A stretch of 64,000 bases of DNA from Mycolicibacterium mucogenicum DSM 44124 (GCF_005670685.2 NZ_CP062008.1:2170001-2234000), one strand, 5' to 3'; counted from the stretch's first letter, positions 36,852-48,143 are shown. Translations and numbers: made by a program. Notes: generated by a model not told the origin, from the sequence alone.

Positions 36852-38165
36852 TCAGGACGTCACGTACTCGGGGGTGATGACGGCCGCTGCCACCAGCCGG
36901 TGTGGATCGGAGACCAACGGTTTGAGCGCGGCTGCCGAGCGATCCGACCAGGCGCCGATGCCGAACAGGTAACCGACGCCGTCGATCCGCTCACTGGACG
37001 CCATCTGCTCGACGGCGCTGATGTCGCTGAGCGCCAGCAGCCGGTTGGCGGCCCAGACCCGCGCCGCCGCACTGTTGGTCGACAACCAGAGCTGGCCGCG
37101 GGGCCAGCCGCCGACGTCCGGCGGATAGAAGGGGCGCTGACCCATCACCCGGAGCACCTGGTCGAGGTCGGCGAGGACGTGCTCGTCGTCGAGGGGGACC
37201 GCGAGCGACCGGACGATGCCCATCAGCCATTCCACGGGAGTGCTGACGACGGTGCCCGCGGCCTTGGTGAATTCGGGATCGAGCACGACGGCCTTGGTGA
37301 GCGCCTTGAGATCTCGGTTGGGGCCGTAGGCGGCGACCAGGCGGGTCACAGTGTCGGGGGAGGCCGGCTGGTCCGAAGCCAGCAGGCGCCAGAGGGTTCC
37401 GGCGACGAACGCGGCGGAGGCGGGCTGGCGCAGGACGATGTTGCAGAAGTCGGTGTCGGTGAGGTTGCCGGTGACCCCGAGCACGGTCTTGACGGACTCG
37501 TCGTGATGCTCGGCGTAGATGACGGTGCTGCCGTCGGGCTTCAGGTGCCGCCCGGTGAGGGTCTTGGCGCCCTCTTTGACGTCGATCTCGGTGTAGCCGT
37601 TGGCATGTCCCATGGTGAAGAGCTCCATGAACTCGCGGGACAGGTTCTCGTTGGGCGCCGCGGCGGTGTTCACGTCACCGTCGAGCCAGTGCAGCATCGC
37701 ACCGTCGGTGAGCATGGCCCACGCGAGGCTGCCGAAGTCACCGAGCTTGAGGGTGCGCAGCTTCTCGTTCTGCTCGCCCATCAACTGGGCCGCGTTGACC
37801 TTCTCTGCCGAGGTGGCAAAGTGGTTGTGCCACAACAGCGTCAGCTTCTCGTGGATGGGCTGCTGCACGGCGGCCATGCGGCGCAACCACCAGCCCGACA
37901 GTTCCTGCATGCGCGCCACGAGTTCCTGGCCGAATGCGGCGATCTCGGTGGCCGAGGCACCCGACGGCGGGTACTGCGGGATGGGGGATTTCGGCATCGG
38001 GGTCGCGATGGCACCCGGGTCGGCGTTCGGATCGAGGCTCAGCGCCCAATCGAGATACCCCGACCAGTCCTGCTTGACGACAGCGTCCACCTGGGCTCCG
38101 GTGGTTCCGAAGCCCGTGCGGCGCAGCATCCGTGCGGTTGCCAGCCACTGTGGTGGCTGCGACAC
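36852..38165 (-). CDS. DUF1800 protein
   Basis: 437 residues. DUF1800 signatures: LLRRTGFG near the N-terminus, WWLRRMAAVQQPIHEKLTLLWHNHFATSAEKV, NENLSREFMELFTMGHANGYTEIDVKEGAKTLTGRHL, FYPPDVGGWPRGQLWLST. No signal peptide seen although its DUF1501 partner has a Tat signal; it may be exported bound to that partner (inference). No known activity. GTG start at 38165. Confidence 0.9.
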   Translation of the reverse strand: MSQPPQWLATARMLRRTGFGTTGAQVDAVVKQDWSGYLDWALSLDPNADPGAIATPMPKSPIPQYPPSGASATEIAAFGQELVARMQELSGWWLRRMAAVQQPIHEKLTLLWHNHFATSAEKVNAAQLMGEQNEKLRTLKLGDFGSLAWAMLTDGAMLHWLDGDVNTAAAPNENLSREFMELFTMGHANGYTEIDVKEGAKTLTGRHLKPDGSTVIYAEHHDESVKTVLGVTGNLTDTDFCNIVLRQPASAAFVAGTLWRLLASDQPASPDTVTRLVAAYGPNRDLKALTKAVVLDPEFTKAAGTVVSTPVEWLMGIVRSLAVPLDDEHVLADLDQVLRVMGQRPFYPPDVGGWPRGQLWLSTNSAAARVWAANRLLALSDISAVEQMASSERIDGVGYLFGIGAWSDRSAAALKPLVSDPHRLVAAAVITPEYVTS

Positions 38166-38288
38166 GATGAAACCTACTTTCCTACGGCGGTACTCCCCGC
38201 CGGCGCTGCCGGGGCCTCTTAGGAACTTAGGTGATCAGCGCCGCCGTCGTCACCGGATGTGGCGGATTCAAAGGTTTGCTGATTGGTG

Positions 38289-38990
38289 TCACAGACGACG
38301 GGTGAGCGCTTCGGCCGCGGCCAGCAGATCGCTCGCCCAGCGCACGCCGGGGCGGCGGCCCATCCGGTCGATCGGCCCCGACACCGACACCGCCGCGATC
38401 ACCGCACCGCGGTTGTCCCGCACCGGTGCCGAGACGCTGGCCACGCCGGGCTCGCGCTCGGCGGCGCTCTGTGCCCAACCGCGCCGGCGGACCTCCGCCA
38501 GTACCCGGTCGGTGAACTTCGCCGTCGGCAGCACCGCCTGCTGCGTCGCGGGATCGCTGTACGCCAGCAGGACTTTGGCACCGGAGCCGGCGGTCATGGG
38601 CAGGCGGCTGCCGACCGGCACGGTGTCGCGCAGGCCCGACGGTGGTTCGAGGGCCATGACGCACACCCGGGCCATGCCTTCCCGGCGGTAGAGCTGCACG
38701 CTCTCGCCGGTGATCTCGCGCAGCCGGGGGAGCACCGCGCCCGCTGCGCTCAGCAGCGGATCGTTGACCTGCCCGGCCAATTCGGTCAGTGCCGGGCCGA
38801 GCCGCCACCGTCCCTCGTTGTCGCGGGCCAGAAGTCGGTGGACCTCGAGGCCTGCTGCCAGTCGGTGGGCGGTCGCCCGGGGCAGCCCGGTGCGGGTGCA
38901 CAGTTCGGCAAGTCCACACGGTGACTCGGCCACTGAATGCAGCACACCCACCGCTTTGTCGAGGACGCCGATGCCGCTATCCTGTCTCAC
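38289..38990 (-). CDS. IclR-family regulator, NdgR/LtbR-like
   Basis: 233 residues: N-terminal winged helix (GIGVLDKAVGVLHSVAESPCGLAELCTRTGLPRATAHRLAAGLE) and C-terminal IclR effector domain (LRDTVPVGSRLPMTAGSGAKVLLAYSD; ASVSAPVRDNRGAVIAAVSVSGP). Divergent from leuCD. The equivalent regulators NdgR (Streptomyces) and LtbR (Corynebacterium) control leuCD and other amino-acid genes, so leucine control is inferred. Counterpart of Rv2989. Confidence 0.92.
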   Translation of the reverse strand: MRQDSGIGVLDKAVGVLHSVAESPCGLAELCTRTGLPRATAHRLAAGLEVHRLLARDNEGRWRLGPALTELAGQVNDPLLSAAGAVLPRLREITGESVQLYRREGMARVCVMALEPPSGLRDTVPVGSRLPMTAGSGAKVLLAYSDPATQQAVLPTAKFTDRVLAEVRRRGWAQSAAEREPGVASVSAPVRDNRGAVIAAVSVSGPIDRMGRRPGVRWASDLLAAAEALTRRL

Positions 38991-39005
38991 AGGGAGATAC
39001 TAACG

Positions 39006-39020
39006 TCTCGCATTGTGAGA
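39006..39020. promoter_or_regulatory. Probable IclR operator before leuC
   Basis: TCTCGCATTGTGAGA is a 15-bp imperfect palindrome (TCTC/GAGA ends) in the 75-nt gap between the divergent regulator and leuC; TCTCACAGGGAGA at the regulator's own start (38985-38997) repeats the theme. Binding by the adjacent IclR protein is inferred. Confidence 0.5.
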
Positions 39021-39065
39021 TGGTAGGTCAGCCCTCCCGGGTATCGCGGAAGGAACTGCACAGTC

Positions 39066-40490
39066 ATGACGAACAAGCCACGCACCATGGCGGAGAAGGT
39101 CTGGGCGGACCATGTGGTGGTCGAGGGTGCCGGTGAAGGCGCCGCCCGCGAACCCGATCTCATCTACATAGATCTTCATCTGGTGCACGAGGTCACCAGC
39201 CCGCAGGCATTCGACGGCCTGCGCCTGGCCGGTCGTCCCGTGCATCGCCCGGACCTCACCATCGCGACCGAGGACCACAACGTCCCCACGATCGACATCG
39301 ACAAGCCGATCGCGGATCCCGTGTCCCGCACTCAGGTTGAGACGCTGCGGCGCAACTGTGCGGAATTCGGCATCCGCCTGCACCCGATGGGTGACGCGCA
39401 GCAGGGCATCGTGCACATCATCGGACCGCAGCTGGGTCTGACCCAGCCCGGTATGACGGTGGTGTGTGGTGACAGCCACACCTCGACGCACGGCGCCTTC
39501 GGCGCGATCGCGATGGGCATCGGCACGTCCGAGGTCGAGCATGTGCTGGCGACCCAGACGTTGCCGCTCAAGCCGTTCAAGACCATGGCGGTCAATGTCG
39601 ACGGCGAACTGCCGCCGGGTGTCAGTGCCAAGGACATCATTCTCGCGGTGATCGCCAAGATCGGTACGGGCGGCGGCCAGGGTCACGTCATCGAATACCG
39701 CGGCAGTGCCATCGAATCGCTGTCGATGGAAGGCCGCATGACGATCTGCAACATGAGCATCGAAGCGGGTGCCCGCGCCGGCATGGTGGCGCCCGACGAG
39801 ACGACGTTCGAGTTCCTCAAGGGCCGTCCGCATGCGCCGCAGGGGGCGGATTGGGACGCGGCCGTGGCGGCCTGGACGGCGTTACGTACTGACGAGGGTG
39901 CCGAATTCGACACCGAGGTGCACATCGACGCGGCCACCCTGAGCCCGTTCGTCACCTGGGGTACCAACCCCGGGCAGGGTGTGCCGCTGTCCGCGAATGT
40001 CCCTGACCCAGAACAAATGTTCGATGAAGGCGACCGGCTGGCCGCCGAAAAGGCGTTGGCCTACATGGACCTTCGGGCCAATACGCCCATGCGGGACATC
40101 GCGGTGGACACCGTGTTCGTCGGTTCCTGCACCAACGGCCGGATCGAAGATCTGCGGGTGGTGGCCGATGTGCTGCGTGGCCGCAAGATCGCCGACGGCG
40201 TGCGGATGCTCGTGGTGCCCGGGTCGATGGCGGTGCGTGCACAGGCCGAATCCGAGGGTCTGGGAGAGGTTTTCACCGCCGCCGGCGCCGAGTGGCGGCA
40301 GGCCGGCTGCTCGATGTGTCTGGGCATGAACCCCGATCAGCTGGCTCCGGGCGAGCGCAGCGCCTCGACATCCAACCGGAATTTCGAAGGCCGCCAAGGC
40401 AAGGGCGGCCGCACCCACCTGGTGTCTCCCGCCGTCGCCGCCGCCACCGCGGTGCGCGGAACCCTGTCCTCACCCGCTGATCTGAGCTAG
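39066..40490 (+). CDS. leuC: 3-isopropylmalate dehydratase large subunit
   Basis: 474 residues, aconitase-type enzyme. The Fe-S ligand Cys are visible in [14 protein letters not shown] and [49 protein letters not shown] is the family hallmark. With LeuD it isomerises 2-isopropylmalate to 3-isopropylmalate via a 4Fe-4S cluster. GGAAGGAA lies before ATG 39066. leuD follows after 12 nt. Confidence 0.97.
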   Translation: MTNKPRTMAEKVWADHVVVEGAGEGAAREPDLIYIDLHLVHEVTSPQAFDGLRLAGRPVHRPDLTIATEDHNVPTIDIDKPIADPVSRTQVETLRRNCAEFGIRLHPMGDAQQGIVHIIGPQLGLTQPGMTVVCGDSHTSTHGAFGAIAMGIGTSEVEHVLATQTLPLKPFKTMAVNVDGELPPGVSAKDIILAVIAKIGTGGGQGHVIEYRGSAIESLSMEGRMTICNMSIEAGARAGMVAPDETTFEFLKGRPHAPQGADWDAAVAAWTALRTDEGAEFDTEVHIDAATLSPFVTWGTNPGQGVPLSANVPDPEQMFDEGDRLAAEKALAYMDLRANTPMRDIAVDTVFVGSCTNGRIEDLRVVADVLRGRKIADGVRMLVVPGSMAVRAQAESEGLGEVFTAAGAEWRQAGCSMCLGMNPDQLAPGERSASTSNRNFEGRQGKGGRTHLVSPAVAAATAVRGTLSSPADLS

Positions 40491-40502
40491 GAGCGCACTG
40501 TA

Positions 40503-41096
40503 ATGGAGGCTTTCCACACCCACACCGGAATCGGCGTTCCGCTGCGCCGGTCCAATGTCGACACCGACCAGATCATCCCCGCGGTGTACCTGAAGCGGGT
40601 CACCCGAACGGGTTTCGAGGACGGGCTGTTCGCCGGCTGGCGCACCGATCCGTCGTTCATCCTCAACCTCCCGCCGTTCGACCGCGGCTCGGTTCTGGTC
40701 GCCGGACCCGATTTCGGCACCGGCTCGTCGCGCGAACACGCGGTGTGGGCATTGATGGATTACGGATTCCGGGTCGTCATCTCGTCGCGCTTCGCAGATA
40801 TTTTTCGGGGAAATTCTGGCAAGGCCGGATTGCTCGCCGCGGAGGTCGCACAGGACGATGTCGAACTGCTCTGGAAGCTCATCGAGCAGAATCCGGGGCT
40901 GGAAATCACTGTGAATCTTCAAGATCGGAATTTGACCGCGGGAACGGTCGTGCTGCCCTTCAAGATTGACGATTACACCGCGTGGCGGCTGCTCGAAGGA
41001 CTTGACGATATAGGCCTTACGCTGCGGAAACGCGACGAGATCGAGGCTTTCGAGAAGCGTCGGCCGAGCTACAAACCGCGCACTCTGCCGGCCTGA
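40503..41096 (+). CDS. leuD: 3-isopropylmalate dehydratase small subunit
   Basis: 197 residues. Signature [27 protein letters not shown] near the start and [38 protein letters not shown]. Forms the swivelling domain of the LeuCD heterodimer. 12 nt after leuC. Codon use is slightly more AT-rich between 40800 and 41000 than in its neighbours. A strong hairpin follows. Confidence 0.96.
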   Translation: MEAFHTHTGIGVPLRRSNVDTDQIIPAVYLKRVTRTGFEDGLFAGWRTDPSFILNLPPFDRGSVLVAGPDFGTGSSREHAVWALMDYGFRVVISSRFADIFRGNSGKAGLLAAEVAQDDVELLWKLIEQNPGLEITVNLQDRNLTAGTVVLPFKIDDYTAWRLLEGLDDIGLTLRKRDEIEAFEKRRPSYKPRTLPA

Positions 41097-41103
41097 CCAA
41101 GGG

Positions 41104-41136
41104 GCTCCGCAGGTCCCGTCAGAGGGCCTGCGGAGC
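41104..41136 (+). terminator. Hairpin terminator after leuD
   Basis: GCTCCGCAGG/CCTGCGGAGC form a perfect 10-bp stem, extended inside by CCC/GGG past a bulged T. AATTT follows rather than a long T-run. Confidence 0.6.
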
Positions 41137-41268
41137 AATTTCGGCACTCGGGCGCAGCTCGAATCCCTGCCCCCGCAACCACGTTTCGAAACCTCTCAAC
41201 CACCTCCCAAGTGGGCCAACCGGATTGCCGAATTTCGTCATAGCTATGCCCGAAACCGGGCGTGGCTC

Positions 41269-41298
41269 TTGGAAATCGGCGGGTACTGGGTTTACCGT
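41269..41298 (+). promoter_or_regulatory. Promoter of hupB
   Basis: TTGGAA (41269-41274) and TACCGT (41293-41298) spaced by 18 nt; start of transcription would be near 41305, giving a leader of about 40 nt with CGGAGG before the ATG. Inferred from sequence match. Confidence 0.5.
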
Positions 41299-41344
41299 GT
41301 GCATTAGTCGGTCCAGCCAGGGCCACTGAAATCGGAGGTTTTGG

Positions 41345-42001
41345 ATGAACAAAGCAGAACTCATCGATGCCCTGACAGAAAAGTTGGGCACCGATCGTCG
41401 TCAGGCCACCGCGGCCGTCGAGCACATCGTGGACACCATCGTCCGCGCCGTGCACAAGGGTGAGAGCGTCACCATCACCGGCTTCGGCGTCTTCGAGCAG
41501 CGTCGCCGCGCCGCCCGCGTCGCGCGCAACCCGCGCACCGGTGAGACCGTCAAGGTGAAGCCGACGTCGGTTCCGGCTTTCCGCCCGGGCGCTCAGTTCA
41601 AGGCCGTTGTCGCTGGCCAGCAGCGTCTTTCGGCTGATGGCCCCGCCGTGAAGCGCGGCGCCACCGCAGCTCCGGCCAAGCGCGGCGCTGCCAAGAAGGC
41701 CGCCCCGGCCAAGAAGGCTGCTCCCGCCAAGAAGGCTGCCGCCACCAAGGCTCCGGCCAAGAAGGCCGCTCCCGCCAAGAAGGCCGCTCCGGCGAAGAAG
41801 GCTGCGGCTCCGGCCAAGAAGGCCGCTCCCGCCAAGAAGGCTGCACCGGCGAAGAAGGCTGCGGCTCCGGCCAAGAAGGCCGCTCCCGCCAAGAAGGCTG
41901 CACCGGCGAAGAAGGCTGCGGCTCCGGCCAAGAAGGCCGCTCCCGCCAAGAAGGCCGCTCCGGCTAAGAAGGCTGCTCCCGCCAAGAAGGGCCGCCGCTA
42001 A
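41345..42001 (+). CDS. hupB: HU-family nucleoid protein with Lys/Ala-rich tail
   Basis: 218 residues. Residues 1-90 are the HU fold ([54 protein letters not shown]). From about 115 to the end there are repeated PAKKA units, a histone-H1-like tail found in mycobacterial HupB. It compacts DNA, and also has roles in iron homeostasis and the cell wall; the tail is a target of acetylation and methylation in known HupB. The tail length is close to the M. tuberculosis protein but tail repeats vary in number. Good ribosome site CGGAGG. Confidence 0.97.
   Translation: MNKAELIDALTEKLGTDRRQATAAVEHIVDTIVRAVHKGESVTITGFGVFEQRRRAARVARNPRTGETVKVKPTSVPAFRPGAQFKAVVAGQQRLSADGPAVKRGATAAPAKRGAAKKAAPAKKAAPAKKAAATKAPAKKAAPAKKAAPAKKAAAPAKKAAPAKKAAPAKKAAAPAKKAAPAKKAAPAKKAAAPAKKAAPAKKAAPAKKAAPAKKGRR
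41756..41970 (+). repeat. 57-bp tandem repeats in hupB
   Basis: GCTGCGGCTC recurs at 41801, 41858 and 41915, a 57-nt period (19 codons, three or more near-identical copies encoding [23 protein letters not shown] units). Near-identity at DNA level points to recent slippage or unequal recombination. Confidence 0.85.
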
Positions 42002-42025
42002 GCCCTATCCGATAGGTCCGACTCG

Positions 42026-42059
42026 GACACGCCGTGGATCAACCGATCCACGGCGTGTC
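42026..42059. terminator. Bidirectional terminator between hupB and mutT1
   Basis: GACACGCCGTGGATC and GATCCACGGCGTGTC form a perfect 15-bp stem with AACC loop, in the 71-nt gap between convergent genes; it can serve both. Confidence 0.85.
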
Positions 42060-42072
42060 TGTGTGTGGAGCG

Positions 42073-43002
42073 CTAGCTTTTGGTCGGCAAGGGGCTGCCG
42101 ATGTGATCGGCGGCGACGAGCGTGTCACCGTGCAGTGACATCACCCACATGCTGCCCTTGCGATTACGCGATTTGTCGGGCCGGATACCGCTGCGCTCGC
42201 ACCACCACGAAATCAGGTCCGGGATCACCTTTCCCTGCGTGCAGACAACGGGGACCGTTTCGCTGTCGCTTCTCGCGGCGATCTTCAGCACCCGCTTCCG
42301 CGCAGCGTCGGGGTCGGCCGCGAAGGCCTCTTCCGTGAGCGTCGGCTCGTCCCGGATCCGGACACCGAGTTCCTGCGCCAGCGGCTCGACGGTCTGATGG
42401 CACCGGGTCCGCGACGCCGCGTGGACGTCGCTGGCACCGAAAGCGAGCAGTTGGCCGACAAGCGATTCCGCCTGTGCCCGGCCCTTCTTGTCGAGAGGCC
42501 GCAGCCGGTCGTCACCCTTGTACCGGGCCTTGCGGCCCGCGGTGGCGTGCCGGACGATCAGCACGGTGCGGGTATCGGCGGGTCGACGGGTGAAGCGCCG
42601 CAGAACTTTTCGGTCATGCGGGTACTGCAGCCGGAGCATCGCCTCGGCCACCGGCAGCCAGTCGAGCTTGTCCACCTCGGAGTTGGGACTGAAGTCGCCG
42701 TCGGTCGTGCGCGCCGCCCAGTAGCGGACCTTCTTGGTGCCGTACTCCAGCGGGTAGCTGACGGAGGCCAGCCGGCGGCCCAGGACCGACGCGTACCCGG
42801 TCTCTTCCAGGATTTCCCGCACGGCGGTAACCGGTTCGGTCTCACCGGGATCCACCTTGCCCTTGGGCAGCGACCAGTCGTCGTAGCGCGGTCGGTGGAC
42901 GACGGCGATCAGCGGCTCTCCGGACTCGCCGGGGCGCCACAACACCGCCCCGGCCGCCAGCACCGGCGTCACGCGGTTGTCGTGCGCCGTCTTGTTCGGC
43001 AC
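42073..43002 (-). CDS. mutT1: MutT1: Nudix hydrolase fused to histidine phosphatase
   Basis: 309 residues. Nudix box at 48-70 ([23 protein letters not shown] region) and a C-terminal histidine-phosphatase domain starting at about 145 with [10 protein letters not shown] (Arg151-His152). In mycobacteria MutT1 hydrolyses 8-oxo-dGTP/8-oxo-GTP and diadenosine polyphosphates, cleansing oxidised nucleotides. Start is GTG 43002. Transcribed after ppk1 on the same strand (63-nt gap), with fbiD farther upstream. Counterpart of Rv2985. Confidence 0.95.
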   Translation of the reverse strand: MPNKTAHDNRVTPVLAAGAVLWRPGESGEPLIAVVHRPRYDDWSLPKGKVDPGETEPVTAVREILEETGYASVLGRRLASVSYPLEYGTKKVRYWAARTTDGDFSPNSEVDKLDWLPVAEAMLRLQYPHDRKVLRRFTRRPADTRTVLIVRHATAGRKARYKGDDRLRPLDKKGRAQAESLVGQLLAFGASDVHAASRTRCHQTVEPLAQELGVRIRDEPTLTEEAFAADPDAARKRVLKIAARSDSETVPVVCTQGKVIPDLISWWCERSGIRPDKSRNRKGSMWVMSLHGDTLVAADHIGSPLPTKS

Positions 43003-43065
43003 CTGTGCTCCTGGATGTGGTTGTCGGGATCAGGTTTTCGCGGTGCGTCAGTTGCCATGCGACAA

Positions 43066-45243
43066 CTACGGTGTGCGGTGCCGCTCCATGATCGACACCT
43101 GGTGATCCCGTACCTTCTCGCCTTCCCGGGGCAGCGCAGTCCAGTGTCCGTCCGGACCCAGCTCCCAGCAGCGGGTCGCCGGATCCATCGCGGAATCGAA
43201 CACGCCGCTCAGCTCCTCGGTCAGTCTCGGGTCCTTCACCTGCGCCATCACCTCGACGCGACGGTCGAGATTACGATGCATCATGTCGGCACTGCCGATC
43301 CAGAATTCATTGATGGCGTTGAAGTGAATAACGCGTGAATGTTCAAGGAAGCGGCCGAGAATCGACCGCACCACGATGTTCTCGGAGAATCCCTCGGCGC
43401 CGGGACGCAGCGCGCAGATACCCCGGACCACGACCTCGACACGCACCCCGGCCTGCGACGCCCGGTACAGCGCGTCGATGACCTGCTCGTCGACCAATGC
43501 GTTCATCTTCATCCGGATGCGGCCGTCGCCGCCGGCGCGCTTGGCTTCGATCTCGCGCTCGATGCGCTCGATGATGCCGCGTCGCACGCTGTGCGGAGCG
43601 ACCAACAGGTTGCGGTACGAGACCTTGCGTGAGTAGCCCGTCAACGAGTTGAACAGGTCGGTGAGGTCGGCGCCGATCTCGGGTGCGGCCGTCAGCAGGC
43701 CCACGTCTTCGTACAGGCGTGCGGTTTTCGGGTTGTAGTTGCCGGTGCCGATGTGGCAGTACCGGCGGATCGTCGAACCTTCGCGGCGCACCACCAACGC
43801 CGTCTTGCAGTGGGTCTTGAGTCCGATGAGGCCGTACACCACGTGCACGCCCGCCTGCTCCAGCTGGCGGGCCCACTTGATGTTGGCCTGCTCGTCGAAC
43901 CTGGCCTTGATCTCCACCAGCGCCACCACCTGCTTGCCGGCCTCGGCGGCGTCGATCAGCGCGTTGACGATCGGCGAATCACCCGAGGTGCGGTACAGCG
44001 TCTGCTTGATGGCCAACACATTCGGGTCGGCGGCGGCCTGCTCGATGAAACGCTGGACCGTGGTGGAGAACGAGTCGTACGGGTGGTGCACCAGGACGTC
44101 CCCGTCGCGGAGCGTCGAGAAGATGCTCTTCGGCGTCTCGCGTTCGCCGAACGCCGGGGGAGTCGCCGGCACGAACGGCCGATCCTTCAGGTCGGGCCGG
44201 TCGACGCCGTAGATCTGCCACAGTGACGAAAGGTCCAGCAGTCCAGGAACTTCGATGACGTCGCCCGGGTGCACGTCCAGCTCGCGCAGCAACAGGTCGA
44301 GCATGTTCTCGGTCATGTCGGTGGCGACTTCGAGCCGCACCGGCGAGCCGAACCGGCGGCGCGCCAGCTCGCGTTCCAGCGCCTGCAGCAGATCCTCGTC
44401 GCGGTCCTCTTCGACTTCGAAGTCGGCGTTGCGGGTGATCCGGAAGGCGTGATGCTCGACGATGTCCAGCCCGGGGAACAGCACCGGCAGGAATGCGGCG
44501 ATGAGTTCTTCCATCGGCAGGAACCGCACCCGCGACTTCACGCCGTCGGCCGCCGTCCCCGGGTCGGGCAGTTCCACGAACCGATCCACGTTGTCCGGCA
44601 CTTTGATTCGGGCGAAATGCTGGGTGCCGTCGTCGGGATTGCGCACGGTGATGGCGAGGTTGATGCTCAGGCCACTGACGAACGGGAAGGGGTGCGCGGG
44701 GTCGACGGCCAGCGGTGTCAGCACGGGGAACACCTGATCGTGGAAATACGTGGAGAGCTTGGACTGCTCGTGCTCGTCCAGCTCGCTCCAGTTGACGATC
44801 GTGATGCCCTGCTCGGCCAGTGCCGGACGCACCACCTCACCGAACACGTTGGCGTGCCGGGTCGAGATCTGCTGGGTGCGTTCACCGATCCGGCGCAGCT
44901 GTTCGCGCGGCGACAGCCCGTCCGCCGACCGGACCGACAGGCCGGTCTCGTCGCGGCGCTTCAGCCCGGCCACCCGCACCATGTAGAACTCATCGAGATT
45001 CGAGGCGAAGATCGCCAGGAACTTGGCCTGCTCCAACAGCGGCAGCGACCGGTCGGCAGCCAGCGCCAGGACGCGGGCATTGAAGTCCAGCCAGCTCAGC
45101 TCGCGGTTGAGGTAGCGGTCATCAGGTAGTGCGCCGTCCGTCGGATCCGCGGTGGCCGCCGGCAGCGGTTCGGGGTCCGAGTCGACGGGTGTCCGGTCGG
45201 TATGGGCGGGTCGGATGTCGGCGTCGGTCACCCCGACGATCAT
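43066..45243 (-). CDS. ppk1: Polyphosphate kinase 1
   Basis: 725 residues, all four PPK1 domains: [20 protein letters not shown] (N domain), [18 protein letters not shown] (head), [23 protein letters not shown], and [34 protein letters not shown] with [21 protein letters not shown], containing the autophosphorylated His. Makes inorganic polyphosphate from ATP, important in stringent response and survival. Close to mutT1. Start at ATG 45243 gives an acidic disordered N-terminus of ~40 residues typical of mycobacterial forms; a later start is possible. Confidence 0.96.
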   Translation of the reverse strand: MIVGVTDADIRPAHTDRTPVDSDPEPLPAATADPTDGALPDDRYLNRELSWLDFNARVLALAADRSLPLLEQAKFLAIFASNLDEFYMVRVAGLKRRDETGLSVRSADGLSPREQLRRIGERTQQISTRHANVFGEVVRPALAEQGITIVNWSELDEHEQSKLSTYFHDQVFPVLTPLAVDPAHPFPFVSGLSINLAITVRNPDDGTQHFARIKVPDNVDRFVELPDPGTAADGVKSRVRFLPMEELIAAFLPVLFPGLDIVEHHAFRITRNADFEVEEDRDEDLLQALERELARRRFGSPVRLEVATDMTENMLDLLLRELDVHPGDVIEVPGLLDLSSLWQIYGVDRPDLKDRPFVPATPPAFGERETPKSIFSTLRDGDVLVHHPYDSFSTTVQRFIEQAAADPNVLAIKQTLYRTSGDSPIVNALIDAAEAGKQVVALVEIKARFDEQANIKWARQLEQAGVHVVYGLIGLKTHCKTALVVRREGSTIRRYCHIGTGNYNPKTARLYEDVGLLTAAPEIGADLTDLFNSLTGYSRKVSYRNLLVAPHSVRRGIIERIEREIEAKRAGGDGRIRMKMNALVDEQVIDALYRASQAGVRVEVVVRGICALRPGAEGFSENIVVRSILGRFLEHSRVIHFNAINEFWIGSADMMHRNLDRRVEVMAQVKDPRLTEELSGVFDSAMDPATRCWELGPDGHWTALPREGEKVRDHQVSIMERHRTP

Positions 45244-45305
45244 TCCCTATCGGCGGGACGCAAGCCACATGGTTGGTGAATGCCGATGGCGGAAACGGGG
45301 CACGG

Positions 45306-46004
<699 letters not shown>

Positions 46005-46005
46005 C

Positions 46006-46011
46006 TACTGT
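46006..46011 (+). promoter_or_regulatory. -10 box for gpsA, probably leaderless
   Basis: TACTGT ends 6 nt before the gpsA GTG at 46018, in a 34-nt gap between divergent starts. Supports a leaderless mRNA and this start. Inferred. Confidence 0.4.
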
Positions 46012-46017
46012 TGACGC

Positions 46018-47016
46018 GTGGTGGAGGCAGCGGTGATGGGTGCCGGCGCGTGGGGGACGGCACTGGCGAAAGTCCTGGCGGACGCGGGCAACAATGTGAC
46101 GTTGTGGGCGCGCAGCGCCGAGGTGGCACGCGAGATCAACGAGACCCACCGGAACTCGAAATATCTCGGCGACCGGGCGCTGCCGGCGTCCATCAAGGCG
46201 ACGGCGGATCCCGCCGAGGCGCTGACGGGTGCCTGCACCGTGCTGCTGGCGGTGCCGTCCCAGACGCTGCGCACCAACCTGTCCGCCTGGACCGGATATC
46301 TGGGTGACGACACCACGCTGGTCAGCGTGGCCAAGGGCATCGAGCTCGACAACCTGTTGCGCATGAGCCAGGTCATCGTCCAGGTGACGGGTGCCGATCC
46401 GAGTCGCGTCGCAGTCCTCAGCGGCCCGAACCTGGCCAGCGAAGTGGTCGACGAGCAGCCCGCCGCCACCCTCATCGCGTGCACAGATTCCGGACGCGCG
46501 GTCGCGCTGCAGCGCGCATTCGCCACCGGCTACTTCCGCCCGTACACCAGCGCCGACGTGATCGGTGCCGAAGTGGGCGGGGCCTGCAAGAACGTCATCG
46601 CGCTGGCGTGCGGCATGGCGGCGGGCGCCGGGTTCGGCGAGAACACCGCCGCCGCGATCATCACCCGTGGGCTGGCCGAGATCATGCGATTGGGAATCGC
46701 GCTCGGCGCCAAGGGCGTAACGCTGGCCGGGCTGGCCGGCGTCGGTGATCTGGTCGCGACCTGCACCTCGCCGCAGTCCCGCAACCGCAGCTTCGGCGAA
46801 CGTCTGGCGCGCGGCGGCACCATGGAGTCGGCGACGGCCGCGGCCAGTGGCAAGGTCGCCGAGGGCGTCACGTCCTGCCAGTCGGTGCTGGCGCTCGCCG
46901 AGAGCTACGACGTCGAGATGCCGCTGACCGACGCGGTGAACCGGGTGTGCCACAAGGGTTTGTCGGTGGACCAGGCGTTCGCGTTGTTGCTCGGCCGCAG
47001 CACCAAGCCGGAGTGA
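46018..47016 (+). CDS. gpsA: Glycerol-3-phosphate dehydrogenase [NAD(P)+]
   Basis: 332 residues. Rossmann motif [20 protein letters not shown] (about 5-24), [26 protein letters not shown], and the catalytic Lys region [37 protein letters not shown] is typical. Reduces dihydroxyacetone phosphate to sn-glycerol 3-phosphate for phospholipid synthesis. Begins a tight cluster with the PLP enzyme (3-nt gap) and ddlA. Counterpart of gpdA2. Confidence 0.95.
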   Translation: MVEAAVMGAGAWGTALAKVLADAGNNVTLWARSAEVAREINETHRNSKYLGDRALPASIKATADPAEALTGACTVLLAVPSQTLRTNLSAWTGYLGDDTTLVSVAKGIELDNLLRMSQVIVQVTGADPSRVAVLSGPNLASEVVDEQPAATLIACTDSGRAVALQRAFATGYFRPYTSADVIGAEVGGACKNVIALACGMAAGAGFGENTAAAIITRGLAEIMRLGIALGAKGVTLAGLAGVGDLVATCTSPQSRNRSFGERLARGGTMESATAAASGKVAEGVTSCQSVLALAESYDVEMPLTDAVNRVCHKGLSVDQAFALLLGRSTKPE

Positions 47017-47019
47017 GTC

Positions 47020-48123
47020 GTGGACGGTCAGCTCGGCGACTCCACCCGTAGCGTCAAAGCGACTGCGTCGCAACGGGTTCCAGGTCAGCCGGTGGCGCCG
47101 CCGCCGGTTCCGGTGGCGGCCTACCACCTGTCCGACGATGAATCGGACGGTCTGGACTTCTACGGCCGCAACTCCAATCCGGCTTGGCGCCAACTGGAAT
47201 CGGCTCTGGCCGAACTGGAGGGCGCCGTCTCGGCGCTCACGTTCTCCTCGGGAATGGCCGCCATTTCGTCGGCGCTGCGGGTGCTGGCGACCCCGGGCAC
47301 CACTCTGGTGGTCCCCGCCGACGGCTACTACCAGGTGCGCAGATACGCGGCCGAGCATCTCGCGGCCCGCGGCGTCACGGTGATCGAGGCGAGCGCCGCG
47401 CAGATGTACGACGCCGCCGTCGGCGCCGACGTCGTGCTCGCCGAATCCCCGGTCAACCCGACGCTGGACGTCGTCGACCTGCACCGGCTGTCCACGATCT
47501 GCCGCGCCCGCGGCGCGACTTTGGTGGTCGACAACACCGCCGCAACCCCGCTGGGCCAGCGGCCACTGTCGCTCGGCGCGGATCTGGTGGTCGCCAGCGC
47601 GACGAAGGGGCTGTCCGGGCACAGCGATCTGATCGCCGGCTACGTCGCCGGGTGCCACCGCGAGCTCATGGCCGCCATCGAACGGGACCGGCTGCTGGCC
47701 GGCGCGATCCTCGGCCACTTCGAGGCCTGGTTGGCGCTCCGGAGCCTCGGCACCGCCGGTCTGCGGTTCGAGCGCCAATGCGGCAACGCGCTCGCGCTGG
47801 CGATGACACTCGAGGGGCACCCCGCCGTGCGGGCGGTGCGGTATCCCGGCCTGCCCACCGATCCGGCGCATGCCGTCGCCCGCGATCAGATGCGACGTTT
47901 CGGCGGCCTGATCGCGATCGAGTTGGCCGATGCCGCCGCCGTCCGGGACCTGGTGAACCGCAGCCGGCTGCTCGTCGCCGCGACCAGTTTCGGCGGCATC
48001 CACACCTCGGTCGACAGGCGCGCACGCTGGGGCGATGCGGTCGAGCCGGGTTTTGCGCGGATATCGCTCGGCATCGAGGACACCGACGACCTGCTGGCCG
48101 ACATCACGGGTGCACTGGGGTAG
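47020..48123 (+). CDS. PLP-dependent Cys/Met metabolism enzyme (cystathionine gamma-lyase-like)
   Basis: 367 residues. Conserved features: DFYGRNSNPAWRQLESALAELEGA, FSSGMAAISSALRVL, ESPVNPTLDVVDL, DNTAATPLGQRPLSLGADLVVASATKGLSGHSDLIAG (with the PLP-Lys in SATKGLSGHSD). It belongs to the trans-sulfuration family, acting on cystathionine, homocysteine, methionine or O-acylhomoserine; which one is not decidable by eye. Not found between gpsA and ddlA in M. tuberculosis as I remember it. GTG 47020, 3 nt after gpsA. Confidence 0.9.
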   Translation: MDGQLGDSTRSVKATASQRVPGQPVAPPPVPVAAYHLSDDESDGLDFYGRNSNPAWRQLESALAELEGAVSALTFSSGMAAISSALRVLATPGTTLVVPADGYYQVRRYAAEHLAARGVTVIEASAAQMYDAAVGADVVLAESPVNPTLDVVDLHRLSTICRARGATLVVDNTAATPLGQRPLSLGADLVVASATKGLSGHSDLIAGYVAGCHRELMAAIERDRLLAGAILGHFEAWLALRSLGTAGLRFERQCGNALALAMTLEGHPAVRAVRYPGLPTDPAHAVARDQMRRFGGLIAIELADAAAVRDLVNRSRLLVAATSFGGIHTSVDRRARWGDAVEPGFARISLGIEDTDDLLADITGALG

Positions 48124-48143
48124 CCAGGTAGCCTCTCTAGGTT

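Noticed and set aside
41756..41970. CRISPR-like array
   Set aside because: The 57-bp repeats are contiguous coding repeats without unique spacers.
41593..41985. Open frame opposite the hupB tail with AGAAFL repeats
   Set aside because: It merely mirrors the PAKKA codon repeats on the other strand.
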